Origin: a cyanobacterium endosymbiont of Epithemia clementina EcSB
Lineage (GTDB): Bacteria > Cyanobacteriota > Cyanobacteriia > Cyanobacteriales > Microcystaceae
NCBI RefSeq assembly: GCF_029919255.1
Contig: NZ_CP123991.1
Location: forward strand, 117,110 to 181,109
Direction of reading: 5' to 3'
Length of the DNA: 64,000 nt
Shown here: positions 22,011 through 32,307 of the stretch, piece after piece
Layout: each line of letters begins with the position of its first letter
Numbering within the stretch: position 1 is the first letter of the stretch
Position numbers and translations under genes: made by a program
Notes under the pieces: generated by a model
Databases searched by the model: none
Seen by the model: the letters and a program-made list of their open reading frames with translations, nothing else
Told to the model about the DNA's origin: nothing

Positions 22011-23060
22011 ATGACCACCCTATTACGTGATTTTTGGTATGTCGCCTTACCTGGGAAACAATTAAAACCAGGTAAAATGGTTCATAAAAAGATGCTTGGC
22101 GAACCAATTTTAGTCGGACGGCGTAAAGATGGAGAAGTCTTTGCTATTCGTGACATTTGCCCTCACAGAGGGATACCCTTGCAATATGGATCGATGGATG
22201 GAGACAATGTCTGTTGCCGTTATCATGGTTGGAAGTTTAGCACTCATGATGGAAGTTGTAGGGAAATTCCTTCTTTAACTGAATATGATGATTTAGATAT
22301 TAGTCGTATTCGGGTTCCTACCTATGCTTGCCAAGAAGTTCAAGGAAATATCTGGGTCTATTTTGCGATGGATACTGACAAAGGAACTGATTTAGCTACT
22401 ATTCCACCAGTGCCTACTATCCCGGATTTTGGTAAGATCGAACCTGGAATTTCCGAAGTCATCCATTTTGTCTGTAATATTGACCACGCTACTATTGGAC
22501 TGATGGATCCGGCCCACGGTCCTCACATTCATAGTTCTTGGTGGTGGCGTAGTGGTCCACAAAAATTTCGAGTCAAGGAAAAGCAATATGAACCTGTAAC
22601 TCAAGGATTTCGTCTTGTTCCCTATGATATGCCAGTGAGTGCACGCCCTTATAAACTCTTAGGTGATAGGGTTTCTATTGAAATTATCTTTGAATTACCT
22701 AGTGTGCGAATAGAAATTTTAAGAGGTGATCGCTATTCTGCTTGTTTATTAACCACCATTACTCCTATTGATGAAAACGAATGTGAAGCTTTTCAGAGCA
22801 TTTATTGGACAATTCCTTGGATGGGAGTTTTTAAACCTTTATTGAGGTTCTTCACCCGTCAATTTTTAGCACAAGATCGCGATGCGGTAATTCAACAACG
22901 AGAGGGGCTGAGCTACAATCCTGCATTAATGTTGATTGATGATGCAGACACCCAGGCAAAATGGTATTTTCGTCTAAAACAAGAATATCAAAAGTCTAAG
23001 GCCGAAAATCGACTTTTTAAGAATCCAGTAGAATCGAGAATGTTACGCTGGCGCAGTTAG
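22011..23060 (+). CDS. Rieske non-heme iron oxygenase (ring-hydroxylating/pheophorbide a oxygenase-like)
   Basis: This 349-residue oxygenase has an N-terminal Rieske [2Fe-2S] domain. The cluster ligands are visible as CPHRG (C-x-H) near residue 48 and CRYHGW (C-x-x-H) near 67. The catalytic domain carries the mononuclear iron site: the stretch NIDHATIGLMDPAHGPHIH around 155-175 supplies the two histidines and a nearby acidic residue. The family hydroxylates aromatic rings, methyl groups or tetrapyrroles using a separate reductase; none is encoded nearby. The exact substrate cannot be told. No C-terminal membrane anchor typical of plant pheophorbide a oxygenase is evident. The gene sits alone between deserts and next to a dead desaturase gene, yet is intact and well translated by its ribosome-binding site. 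Confidence 0.85.
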   Translation: MTTLLRDFWYVALPGKQLKPGKMVHKKMLGEPILVGRRKDGEVFAIRDICPHRGIPLQYGSMDGDNVCCRYHGWKFSTHDGSCREIPSLTEYDDLDISRIRVPTYACQEVQGNIWVYFAMDTDKGTDLATIPPVPTIPDFGKIEPGISEVIHFVCNIDHATIGLMDPAHGPHIHSSWWWRSGPQKFRVKEKQYEPVTQGFRLVPYDMPVSARPYKLLGDRVSIEIIFELPSVRIEILRGDRYSACLLTTITPIDENECEAFQSIYWTIPWMGVFKPLLRFFTRQFLAQDRDAVIQQREGLSYNPALMLIDDADTQAKWYFRLKQEYQKSKAENRLFKNPVESRMLRWRS

Positions 23061-23219
23061 AAAAAACCAATGAGGTCTCTAAGATTATCAAAGATATTAA
23101 CATGTTACTTTTCAATCTTAGATGTCTTTTAAGTAAAATAGTTTCTTCTGGATTGAGCAAAATAGATTAGAAACTAATAACTTATAGGACTCTCATTCTA
23201 AATGGAATTCTATAGTCCC

Positions 23220-23251
23220 AAGAACTAGATTTCTATAAAAATCTAGTTCTT
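23220..23251 (+). terminator. Hairpin downstream of the Rieske oxygenase gene
   Basis: A 13-bp perfect stem (23220-23232 with 23239-23251, arms AAGAACTAGATTT/AAATCTAGTTCTT) with a 6-nt loop, followed by an A/T-rich TAAAATTTTG. It lies 160 bp past the stop and is a plausible terminator. Confidence 0.5.
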
Positions 23252-23574
23252 AAAATTTTGAGAATCTTGTGATATTGAACTTTTAGCTTTTTTATATTTA
23301 GGTTTTGTTACAGTTAGTATAGAAGAATATGGATTTATATATCTAAAAAAATGTATATATCTGAAAAGAAAAATTTCCTTTTAATTTAAATGGCATTGAA
23401 TACTTTTCTATCAGAAAATAGACCACGCGTAAAAAATAGCGACATAGTCTGTATATCTATGACGCTCCAAGTTTAGGCTAGGGTTAACTTTTTGTCTTAA
23501 AGCTAAGTAGGAAAACAATTTTACTTCTAAATTGACGACTTCTAACTCTCTTTACTTTAAAATTACTTTTAGAT

Positions 23575-24306
23575 AGAAGATGTTCAGAGAATTCAGCAGC
23601 CAATAACTGCGGGATTTGAACGTAAAATTATAGAAAAACTTTCTTACTATTTTACAGGAAGTCAAAGTAGTAACTACCCACCATTTTTTAAAATCTTCCG
23701 TATTTAAGTTTTAATTTTATTTTATTTTATTGGTGAGATTACCATTGTTAGTTTGCCCTACACCATAGCTTATACTCTGAATTTTTTGGTAGCACATATA
23801 ACCATCTTCTGGGTATTATTTGTAGTGGGTCATGATTGTTATCAAAGTTTATTTTCTCACTAGAAATGGCTTAATAAGCTTACTTAATAGTGTTGTATTG
23901 AATCTCTCGGAAAAACGGGACATAATTACTAGTGCTATTTACTGAACTTTAATGATAATTGTTTTAGGTTTTTTCACTTATCAAGTGTGCTTCATATGGC
24001 TACTTAAATATTCTTTAGATCCCTATGTGAGCTTTGTAATATAGTTAGAGCTGGTTACCTATCTACATCATACTGATCCTGATATTCCTTGGTATTGAAG
24101 AAAAAATTGAAATTTTCTTATATTGATCATGATTACGAATTAATTATTATCATCAATAATAATATTGGAACTCATGTGGCTTATCAAATCTTTCGGAAGT
24201 CTAAACCCTCAATTGTTAAGACTTTTTTCTATTCTTACAAAACTTATTTTATCGCTCTTGACAGTGGAAATAATATTTATTTTCAATTTGAAAAATTCTA
24301 AAGGCT
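23575..24306 (+). pseudogene. desB: Broken omega-3 fatty acid desaturase (DesB-like)
   Basis: This is a relic of an acyl-lipid desaturase of the DesA/DesB type. Pieces in order are: VQRIQQPITAGFERKIIEKLSYYF (near 23580); ITIFWVLFVVGHDC (about 23795-23840, first histidine box), followed by the frame-shifted remains of QSLFSH-KWLNKL; LELVTYLHHTDPDIPWY (about 24045-24097); then IDHDYELI and NNNIGTHVAYQIF (about 24120-24195, last histidine box with one His replaced). The middle histidine box (HRTHH) region is deleted: the relic is about 730 bp against about 1,050 for the intact gene. Multiple stops occur. The order and motifs resemble Synechocystis DesB, as I remember it, more than DesA or DesC. 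Confidence 0.8.
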
Positions 24307-25260
24307 TCTCAACTGTTTAAAGCCATAGTTAGGGGTAATCTTCTTTTTTATATGATCTTATGTATTGAACAGAAGATTTTTAAATGTCTAGACTTTAATT
24401 TTTTTTAAAAAAACTACTAAGTTAAAGATTAAGCAACTTAGACTAATTCAGTTTAATGATTAATTAAGGTAGTCAGTAGCATTTATATACTCCATTTTTA
24501 TAGAGTTTTTAAAAATCAAAACTAATTTCTTTAATTTTTACTAAAATATTCGGATTTTAAACTTGCACTTATTTTAGTATTTTTTATATTTTGTTATTGT
24601 TTTAATTCCTGTGCTTACTCATTTTTTAAAATCTACTGATACTATATAATTACTTGCTTTAATTGAAATAAAAATACTTTAATGTCTAAGATTTTAGATC
24701 TGCATTTTTAAAACTAACCTCTTGAGCATTGTTTCTGTTTATTATTCACGTGCTTAATTTTTTTAAACTAGATAATTTATATATTTTATTTTAAATTTAT
24801 TTACTGACTTTTGTCGTTAGGTATTTCAGTATATGTCTTTTCTTTAAAAAAAACTTAACTCTCCCATAAATTTACTTTCTTATTGACTGTATGTCATTTA
24901 AGAATAATTTTTTTAAAAAATTTAATTAACAACTGATAATTTCAATCAATTTTTGAGTAGTTTAACTAAAAAACTACGATTTTATATTTAATCTAATTTA
25001 AATAAATAACTTAGTTTTAAGTAATTCATTGTTTACCAATAAATAAAGATAAATTATTTATTCTTTTAAAATCTATTTATTAAACTAAATGGAGCATCCA
25101 ATATTAGAGATATAAATAGAGTAAAATATTGGTAATATCATGATTTAATCTGGATTAAAAACTGCTATAGCATCTTGTCCGTTATATTATATATAATATA
25201 TATACTTAAACTTTATATTTATATTTTTTATTCTTACACAACAGATAGAGTAAAACTAAA
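24307..25260. other. AT-rich gene desert
   Basis: About 1 kb of very A/T-rich sequence with no recognisable gene. It includes runs of TA dinucleotides (about 25190-25205). Confidence 0.6.
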
Positions 25261-25263
25261 ATC

Positions 25264-25585
25264 ATGAGTAAAATTTAGAAATCCTAGGTAATATTCATTG
25301 CAACAATAGGAAATAAAAAATTATTACAGTCATAATCTAAGAAATTACTATGAAGTTAGCCCCAGTGTAAGAGCTTCTTCTCTCAATAATTATGATATTG
25401 AACAAGCGGGTTTTGAATGTTATCAAGTAAGAGTAAAAGTCCAACAACCAAATTCATGTTGTTCTTTAGACTATCAAGATAGCTATTCAAGAAAATTAAC
25501 GTATAAAATCATTGATAAAAACTGCAAGTATAGTAGTACTACTTTTTATGTTTATGAATGTAAAACTTTTATTGATTTTGATTAA
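25264..25585 (+). pseudogene. Cysteine-containing coding remnant without a usable start
   Basis: An uninterrupted frame of about 91 codons runs from just after a stop at 25307 to a stop at 25583-25585. It has a protein-like composition (VRASSLNNYDIEQAGFECYQ, VRVKVQQPNSCC, YKIIDKNC) but no ATG, GTG or TTG near its beginning. Just upstream, ATGAGTAAAATT (from 25264) opens another frame that stops after four codons. This looks like a gene whose 5' end was recently broken by a stop and a frameshift. I do not recognise the family. Confidence 0.35.
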
Positions 25586-25717
25586 CAAATAAAAAGATAT
25601 TATTTTATGGCTCAAAAATTAACAAAAAAATGCGACGTAATTTAATTGTAGTTAATTTTGACAATTAAATTTTTATTTAATTTGTAATTATTAGTTATAA
25701 ATATCTAACAAATTTGG

Positions 25718-25821
25718 TTAAGACAACACAAATTCTATTTAAAAAATATAAAATATACAAAATTTAACTCTGGACTAAATTCAGTAGAATAGTTGTTTAA
25801 ATAGAATTTGTGTTGTCTTAA
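25718..25821. repeat. 104-bp element with 26-bp perfect terminal inverted repeats
   Basis: The arm 25718-25743 (starts TTAAGACAACACAAATTC) is the exact reverse complement of 25796-25821. The 52-bp centre is A/T-rich and non-coding. With so long a centre it looks less like a terminator and more like a miniature inverted-repeat element (MITE). No target-site duplication could be confirmed: the flanks are TTTGG and CTATT. No second copy was noticed in the window. Confidence 0.6.
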
Positions 25822-26443
25822 CTATTAAATAATCCTAAAATAAAATGTAATCAATTTTTATAACAAGCCACTTTAATTGTCAATTAATTATTGATATAAT
25901 TGCTTATAACTGTATTTAATTATTCTTAATTACGAAGATAATAGTAATTATTTATCTAATTTTATTAGCTAATAAAATTAAATGTTTTTTTATTATTAAA
26001 AATAATTAGAATCAATATTCTACTCTAAAAATATTAATAGCTCTAGATTATAAAGCAGTTGTATTTCTAGATACTTCTGTGAAGATAATTTTCAAAATAC
26101 AAAAAAATCTAAATATTTATTAATAAGACGTAATTAAGTATTCTTACAAAGGTTTAAATAAACTTCATTTAAATAGTTTAAAATATTTTACTTATAAAGA
26201 TATTTCTTTAAAAGAATTAACTATAAAAAATAAAAGTATATATATACTATATATTTTTATGCGAAAGCTATTATTACTATTTATCTTGAGCGATAAAACT
26301 ATCGAAAATGTACTAATCTAAACTTAGAACAATAGAGAAATGAATAATAATAGTTATTTAAAATAAAATACAATCTACTCTACGTCACTAGACGATGTAT
26401 AATAATAAAAACTACTAAACTTCATTTAAAAAATAGATTAGAA
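25822..26443. other. AT-rich region upstream of the ArsS-like gene
   Basis: About 0.6 kb of low-complexity A/T-rich sequence. No gene was seen and no convincing promoter could be picked from so many TATAAT-like strings. Confidence 0.55.
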
Positions 26444-27439
26444 GTGACTATTATAAATCTTTCTAAGATCACTCCCTTTAAAAGTAAAATAAACCACCCT
26501 TTAAATAAGCAAAGAATAAAAGTTTTACAAATTAATTTAGGTAAACGATGCAATCTTACTTGTATTCATTGTCATGTGGAAGCTGGACCAAAACGCACTG
26601 AAGAATTGTCCCCAGAAATTTGTCAGAAATTAATTGATGTAATCAACCGTTTTCATCAAATAGAAACCGTAGATTTAACAGGGGGTGCGCCAGAAATGAA
26701 TTATGGATTTCGTCCTCTTATAGAAGCAGCTAGAAATATGGGAAAACAAGTGATTGTCCGCTCTAATTTAACAATTTACTTTGAACCTAGTTTTGAAGAT
26801 ATACCTGAATATTGTGCTAAACATCAAGTAAGAATTATTGCTTCTTTTCCTTGTTATTTAGAAGATAATGTTGACACACAAAGGGGAAAAGGTGTTTATA
26901 ATGATTCAATCAAAGCCTTGCGAATTTTAAATAAAATAGGGTATGGAAATGACTCTAATTTAAGATTAGATTTAGTTTATAATCCACCTATACCAAGAGA
27001 TAATAATTTTATTTTAATTCCAAGTCAAAATCGATTAGAAAAAGAATACAAAAAAAAATTAAAAAATGATTTTAATATTATTTTTAATAGTCTTTTTACT
27101 ATCATTAATATGCCAGTGGGCAGGACAAAAAAATATTTACAAAATAAATATTTATATTTCTCTTATCTTGAGTTTTTAAAGTCTAATTATAATGAACTAA
27201 CATTATCTCATTTAATGTGTAAAAATCAACTATCAATTGATTATAATGGTAATATTTATGATTGCGACTTTAATCAAACAGAAGATATTTTTTCAACTAA
27301 TGAAAATGGGGAACCACTTACTATAAAAAAACTATTAACATTAGGTAACTTAGATATAATTAAAACTATAAAAACTGCCCCTTATTGTTATGGATGTACA
27401 GCTGGAAGTGGTTCGAGTTGTAGAGGTTCTTTAGTTTAA
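26444..27439 (+). CDS. arsS: Radical SAM/Cys-rich protein, ArsS-like (arsenosugar biosynthesis type)
   Basis: This 331-residue radical SAM enzyme starts at a GTG; there is no in-frame ATG before codon 80 or so. The [4Fe-4S] motif is CNLTCIHC (C36, C40, C43). The SAM-binding GGAPEMN follows near residue 80. The C-terminal DUF3641-type half ends in the cysteine-rich segment CYGCTAGSGSSC. This architecture is that of ArsS, which adds the deoxyadenosyl group to dimethylarsenate in arsenosugar synthesis. Related members of the radical SAM/Cys-rich group have no proven role. No arsM methyltransferase is visible in this window. The frame is intact in the middle of long deserts and is strongly A/T-biased in codon use, for instance in the lysine/asparagine-rich stretch around residues 190-225. 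Confidence 0.82.
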   Translation: MTIINLSKITPFKSKINHPLNKQRIKVLQINLGKRCNLTCIHCHVEAGPKRTEELSPEICQKLIDVINRFHQIETVDLTGGAPEMNYGFRPLIEAARNMGKQVIVRSNLTIYFEPSFEDIPEYCAKHQVRIIASFPCYLEDNVDTQRGKGVYNDSIKALRILNKIGYGNDSNLRLDLVYNPPIPRDNNFILIPSQNRLEKEYKKKLKNDFNIIFNSLFTIINMPVGRTKKYLQNKYLYFSYLEFLKSNYNELTLSHLMCKNQLSIDYNGNIYDCDFNQTEDIFSTNENGEPLTIKKLLTLGNLDIIKTIKTAPYCYGCTAGSGSSCRGSLV

Positions 27440-27839
27440 AAATAAAAAATAAAAAAGTAATTTATTTTTTTGTAGTAAATAAATAACTTTAAAATTTAGA
27501 GTATATTGTTCTTATTTTTGTTTATAAAAAAACAGTATTTGTATAGATATTTAGAATATTTTTTAGTTACTGGTATTATTGTTAACGTGATTAAAGCATT
27601 GATTATAATCAACATTATTTCCACGTTAGCGCCTACTGTCATTTTTTTAAATCAAATATTATTTATCTAAAGAATAGGTAAAGTTAAATTTAATTAATAA
27701 ATTATTTAGATCCCGAGAATATTTTACTAAAAAAATTCTTGAGAAGCTATATGAATAAAGAATTTAAATAATTACTTACAACTATTTAAGCTAAAAAATT
27801 TTTCTTAATCTCTTAATTAAAATATTAAAAATAAGCTGA
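27440..27839. other. Intergenic, no gene seen
   Basis: About 0.4 kb, A/T-rich, between the ArsS-like gene and the transposase fossil. No clear terminator hairpin was identified for the ArsS-like gene. Confidence 0.5.
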
Positions 27840-28510
27840 GGTTACTTTCTAACTATTTTTAAAAAATTATTATAGTCTTGGTTATTAATGGTTACCATAT
27901 CACAATAAAAAAAAGTAGGAGAGCTTTTGAAAATAGTGTCTGCAAATTCTCTAACTGGTTAGAATTTAGATAACATTTTTTTGAGCTAACTCTTTACAAC
28001 AGATCACCAAATTTCAATTTTATTGAAATCTGGAAAGTCAGGTGATAAATACTGTAGTTTATACTTAGTTTCTTCTATTATTTTCTTAATAGTTTCTATT
28101 CTAGAAAAAGTAGCATAGTCCAAAATAATTAGATCTTATAGTTTATATTTGAAAAATAAACATTGAGATAAATAAGCTTTAAATATTTTTTTATATTTCT
28201 TTGCTTAACAGTTAAATAAACAAAAAATTTTCTCTATTTTAGAATACTAATCTAACTAGTTATTTCTTCTTTTCTTTCATATTCAAATGTGTATTATTTT
28301 TCTTATATAGGACTATAACTATATAAACAATTTTCTCTATTATTAAATAGAGATTTATTTAGATATCTCATTCTATTTTTAGCAATTTGTTCTAGTTTTT
28401 TATGTTTTTTTAGTTTAGTTGGTTTGTTTTTGATTTCTGTAAGTTTTTTTACTAGTTATTCCTAATTTTTGTACGTCTAATTTAGATTAGATTGAACAAT
28501 ATTGTTCCCT
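27840..28510 (-). mobile_element. Fossil of an IS630-family transposase
   Basis: Minus-strand blocks match the second half of IS630/Tc1-like DDE transposases. They are QKLGITSKKTYRNQKQT (about 28420-28470), KLEQIAKNRMRYLNKSLFNNRENCLYSYSP (about 28310-28400), then LIILDYATFSRIETIKKIIEE (about 28070-28135), KLQYLSPDFPDFNKIEIWWSVVK (catalytic Glu region), and VREFADTIFKSSPTFFYC to the end. Frameshifts and stops interrupt it throughout, and the N-terminal helix-turn-helix part was not found. Terminal inverted repeats were not identified. It is an inactive remnant. Confidence 0.8.
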
Positions 28511-29468
28511 CAAAATAGAGCCATTTTTGTTTGAGTTGTATTATTGTTTAATATAACAAAAAAACTAAAAAATTGTTTGTTATTTATAACATGTATTATA
28601 ACACTTTATGAGTAGTTTATTCATAATTTTTTATCTCTTATTTATTAGAAGCAGAAAGTTAAAATATTTTAACTTTGAATAAACAACATATTTATGCACT
28701 TATTGTGATCCTATAATCTCTTTTTAGAGTAAATTATAGCTATAAAATTTAGCATAATTGATATGACTAAATTAACTATTTAATTACTTATTTTTATAAT
28801 TATAAAACTATCGTAATATTTTTACGCTGTATGATGACTAATCTACAGGTTAATGGACTCTTCAAGAAAAAACTTAACAATCGAAAAGGTGATAAACTGA
28901 ATTCTTCAACTATTGAGTATCTAAAAAGAGCGTTAATATCTCTAAAAAATAATGAAAAGATACATTTTTTGAAAAAAACTCATAAGGCATAAATTTAAAC
29001 TTATTTAAAGGTTATTTTTTAAAAGTTTAAATTCCTGGACTTTGTCAATAAAAATTAGTAGTTACTCAGCTAGTTTTAGCCTTTAAATATAGAAAAGCTG
29101 ATATGAGTTTCAATAATTTCTTAGATAAAATATTTTTTGTTAAATTATTTATCTTACTTTTCTATTTTTTCCTAAAAAATAATTAATGTTAGTGTAAAGG
29201 TTTACTAGCAATAAAAACACAAAAAAAATACGTATTTTTAATAAAATTTTTCACATTTATAAAAATAAAAACTATAATTGAAGATGCAAAAACTAAATTC
29301 TAATCAGACTAGCTGACACGGCTCAGCTGTAAAAATTGTTATGGTTATCTATTTAGTAAAGCCTTTAATAATAAATTATGTAAGCATTTTGTTTAAAAAA
29401 TTTTCACATTGTCGTTTGTCAAAGTGGTTTTTTTCTAATGAGTAAGGTGGGCAATGCCCACCCCGTCG
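28511..29468. other. Gene desert
   Basis: About 1 kb of A/T-rich sequence with no recognisable gene. The last 80 bp (GTGGGCAATGCCCACCC at about 29447-29463) form a short G/C-rich palindrome next to the stop of the SH3-domain gene and may serve as its terminator. Confidence 0.5.
29447..29463 (-). terminator. G/C-rich palindrome after the SH3-domain gene
   Basis: GTGGGC-AAT-GCCCAC (29447-29461) is a 6-bp G/C stem directly beyond the SH3-domain gene's stop in the minus direction. On the minus strand it is followed by CTTACTCATT, not a clean T-run. Confidence 0.5.
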
Positions 29469-30002
29469 TTATTCTATTTTTCGGACATTTCCCGCCTTAA
29501 CCCAACCTTCTTGTCCATTTCTGGATAGACGAACGTTATGCCAGTCTCCATCAGGACTTGTTTTCAAAATAATTAGTTCAGCTTTGTAGTCAACACCCCC
29601 GATCCTTTGGGCATCGTGGCCAGGTTCAGCCCGCAAACTTAAGCCACTAGGCCAAATAACAGAGGCTTTGTAAGCTCCGGAAGGCAATTTTTCTTCTTTG
29701 TCTTCCTTTTCTTCCTTTTCTTCCTTTTTTTCTTCGATTTCGGGAGAAGATTGAGGTTGTTGGGCAACTATTTCTTCCTGAGGTTTTTCCTCAGATTTTT
29801 TAGCTCTTTGTTGGGTGTTAGACTCAAAGTTAGATGCCTCTTCGGCTTTTTCTTGTTTTTCTTCGACGAAAATAGGTTTTGGAGGTGAGGTATTTAAACG
29901 ATAAAACACTACATAAGCCAAAGCTGTAGTCCCGCTAACGAGTAGAAGAATCCCGACAAAGAATCCTAAAATAAATTGTAAAAAGACAGAGAAATATTTC
30001 AT
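29469..30002 (-). CDS. Membrane-anchored SH3-domain (SH3b) protein
   Basis: From the ATG at 30002 the protein has 177 residues (a start 8 codons upstream is possible but gives an unusual N terminus). It begins with one membrane segment (FLQFILGFFVGILLLVSGTTALAYVVF). A long low-complexity linker rich in E, K and Q (about residues 45-110) follows, then a bacterial SH3-like domain (ASVIWPSGLSLRAEPG, WHNVRLSRNGQEGWV). Such domains bind peptidoglycan or proteins in the periplasm. Function is unknown. It lies directly downstream of a decayed ycf46 gene with which it was probably co-transcribed, so it has outlived its operon partner. Confidence 0.8.
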   Translation of the reverse strand: MKYFSVFLQFILGFFVGILLLVSGTTALAYVVFYRLNTSPPKPIFVEEKQEKAEEASNFESNTQQRAKKSEEKPQEEIVAQQPQSSPEIEEKKEEKEEKEDKEEKLPSGAYKASVIWPSGLSLRAEPGHDAQRIGGVDYKAELIILKTSPDGDWHNVRLSRNGQEGWVKAGNVRKIE

Positions 30003-30029
30003 AATCACTTCAAAGTAAAACTTCAAAAC

Positions 30030-31060
30030 TTGACATAAGATAGTAACTCCAAATCCCGAACTAAGTTGATCGTAAATGATATTACAGTAAACGTACTCAT
30101 ACGGTAAGCTCGACTAGCTTTCTCCGCAGCAGCCCGGTTTTGTAAAAACTCGATTTGTTTTTGAGCAGTTCTTGCCAAAGAAATAATTTGACTGGCAAGT
30201 CTCTAAGATACTCTTAGAGGTAAGACCCTGATCTTAATCAAAACCAATTTGCATTGCCTCAATCAAAGTTCGTTCGATTTCTGTCCTAGGAAAGTCAAGT
30301 GTTTCATAGGCTAACCGCTTGATATTGTAATTTTTCAAGTTGTGAGGTCGGAGTCTAGATGGAGAGACGTTAAAAATAGCTTCACGTTCCTTTTGTTCAA
30401 TCAAACTCACAAAGAAAATTTCATCAAAGGGGTTTTTCCGCAACATTTTAAGAAGTAAAACTGAACATTATTAGCAGTCGCGACTACAGACACTGAAGAC
30501 TGTTTTTCCGTTAACCAGGTGATAAAAGTTTTAAAAAACTGATAGTTCTGCTATTTCCTTTACTATCGACTCCCCAAACGCTTTATCAATTTCATAAATC
30601 TACAATACGCAGGAATTAGGACTTCTGTAAGATCAATCATCTGATGGCACTAAAATCCTAATTATTTTACTAATTATCCAAATAAACGCTTTATATCTAG
30701 ACGTAACAGGGATAAATGCAAATGTATAGAATATAGCTCTCGCACTGAGGGATTTTCAGTTTCTAGTATTTCTACCAAAAGTACACTACAGAAATAAGGT
30801 AAGCTATAGCTCCTCACTTTCTGACTACATACCCCTTTTCGTCTCAATAACTAGTCTTTTAAGTTGTCTAAGCTACCTACTATTAGAAATCTATTCATTG
30901 ACGGCATATAAAGTCTAAAATCTTAATCTGACGGATTAATTAAAGTTTCTCTTCGAAAATGAATTTTAAATTTTCTAGTTCAAGTCTATTAAAATTAGCG
31001 ACATAACGAGTTAGGACACTACAAATTCATTTTAATAATAGTTCTCATGAAAAATAAAAT
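30030..31060 (-). pseudogene. ycf46: Broken Ycf46-type AAA+ ATPase
   Basis: This is a minus-strand relic of the cyanobacterial/plastid Ycf46 AAA ATPase, implicated in inorganic-carbon responses. Pieces in order are: IKILDFMPSMNRFLIVGSLDNLKD (about 30870-30940), LLRRKGV-SQKVRSYSLPY, a destroyed Walker A region (SVLLVEILETENPS), LSLLRLDIKRLFG, then a region equivalent to VVATANNVQ (about 30460-30490). Next comes an open 70-codon stretch (30234-30446) with MLRKNPFDEIFFVSLIEQKEREAIF and the C-terminal lid, ending with QNRAAAEKASR-like remains near 30120. The Walker A glycines and lysine are gone and the first third of the gene is missing. The short open stretch is part of this relic, not an independent gene. 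Confidence 0.8.
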
Positions 31061-31613
31061 AACTTATCTAGGAGTCTATTGAGTAAAGATTATCCAGTAG
31101 AAGCTAGGAAATATTTATCCTTAGTTTTAATGTGGCTGGTTGTGAGAAAAGAAAAGCTAAGTTATTCCGAAATAATTTGGATTACAGAGATAATAATAAC
31201 AATGTTTTTTCGTTAAAATTATAGGCTATACAAAAAAATAAAATCTGCAAAATATGAAAATTCTTTTATATAAATAAACAAAATTATTATCGTTCAATAA
31301 ATTCTAATGCTTGCAAAAAATATATAAACTAAATTTTTGATTATTGAAGTTATTTTAAATGGCTGTCCACAAAGTCTCAAGTTAAAATATATGCGGAACA
31401 ATTTCACAAAATTTGAACATATTGAGTAGACCGTTCGTTTAACTTATTCCTGATTCAGGTATTTTAATTGTAAATCGGGGGATAATAGGATTTTAACAGT
31501 AGTTGACATTTTTTGTTAAAGATGTTCTTAATGATTCGTTATCGGTGATTCCGTTATCAGCTTACTATCTGAAGTCTTAATATTTATTGAAATAAATTTA
31601 AATTTTAAAACTA

Positions 31614-31670
31614 AATAATAGGCTATTAACAATAAATAATCTTATTATTTATTGTTAATAGCCTATTATT
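31614..31670. repeat. Perfect 26-bp stem-loop
   Basis: The arm 31614-31639 (contains AGGCTATTAACAATAAATAA) is the exact reverse complement of 31645-31670, with a 5-nt loop TCTTA. A second smaller hairpin (11-bp stem, 31677-31687 with 31699-31709, arms CCATAAATGTA/TACATTTATGG) follows after 6 bases. The nearest recognisable gene remnant is more than 500 bp away. Confidence 0.7.
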
Positions 31671-32265
31671 TTTTATCCATAAATGTACTCCCAGAAGATA
31701 CATTTATGGTCTATTTTTATGTTTTTGTCTGGACTTATTTTGCAGGCAATTCCAACTCTTATATATTAACTATTTTACGTTAACAATTGTTAATTATTAA
31801 GTTAGTAAAGCGAATATATTCAGCTTTTTAAAAAATTTAAAAAATTATTTACTTACTATTAAAATTGATATTTTATGCATTTAATTTTTAATATTTATTG
31901 GATAATTTTTATGTATTCAACGCTATCAAAATATCAACACAAAAAAATAAAATTAATCGAAGTGTATTTTATAACCATGGAGTATACTATAAATAGTTAA
32001 TTTTTAGTTTATTTCAGCTATTTTGAATAGATTGAGAATAAAATCAATTAGTCAAGATCGAAAAACTAGATTAGATAATAACTGAACTTTAATTTAATAA
32101 ATATTAATTATTAGACTATTCTCATAATCTAGAAAACATATTTTCAGTTATTTAACAAGTCTTAAATTAGATTAAATTTTTATAAAACTTTTATTATAGC
32201 AATAATAAATTCTACTTTACTTAGTATTGCTTATCTTACTTGAGACGTAAAATTTATTAAAAATT

Positions 32266-32307
32266 CTATTTTTTCATACATTTTTAAAAAAATGTATGAA
32301 AAAATAG
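32266..32307. repeat. Perfect 20-bp stem-loop
   Basis: The arm 32266-32285 (CTATTTTTTCATACATTTTT) matches 32288-32307 exactly, with a 2-nt loop. It lies in a gene desert with no adjacent gene. Confidence 0.65.

Noticed and set aside
24089-24301. 70-codon gene on the plus strand
   Set aside because: Its sequence (NNNIGTHVAYQIF) is the C-terminal part of the desB relic, not an independent protein.
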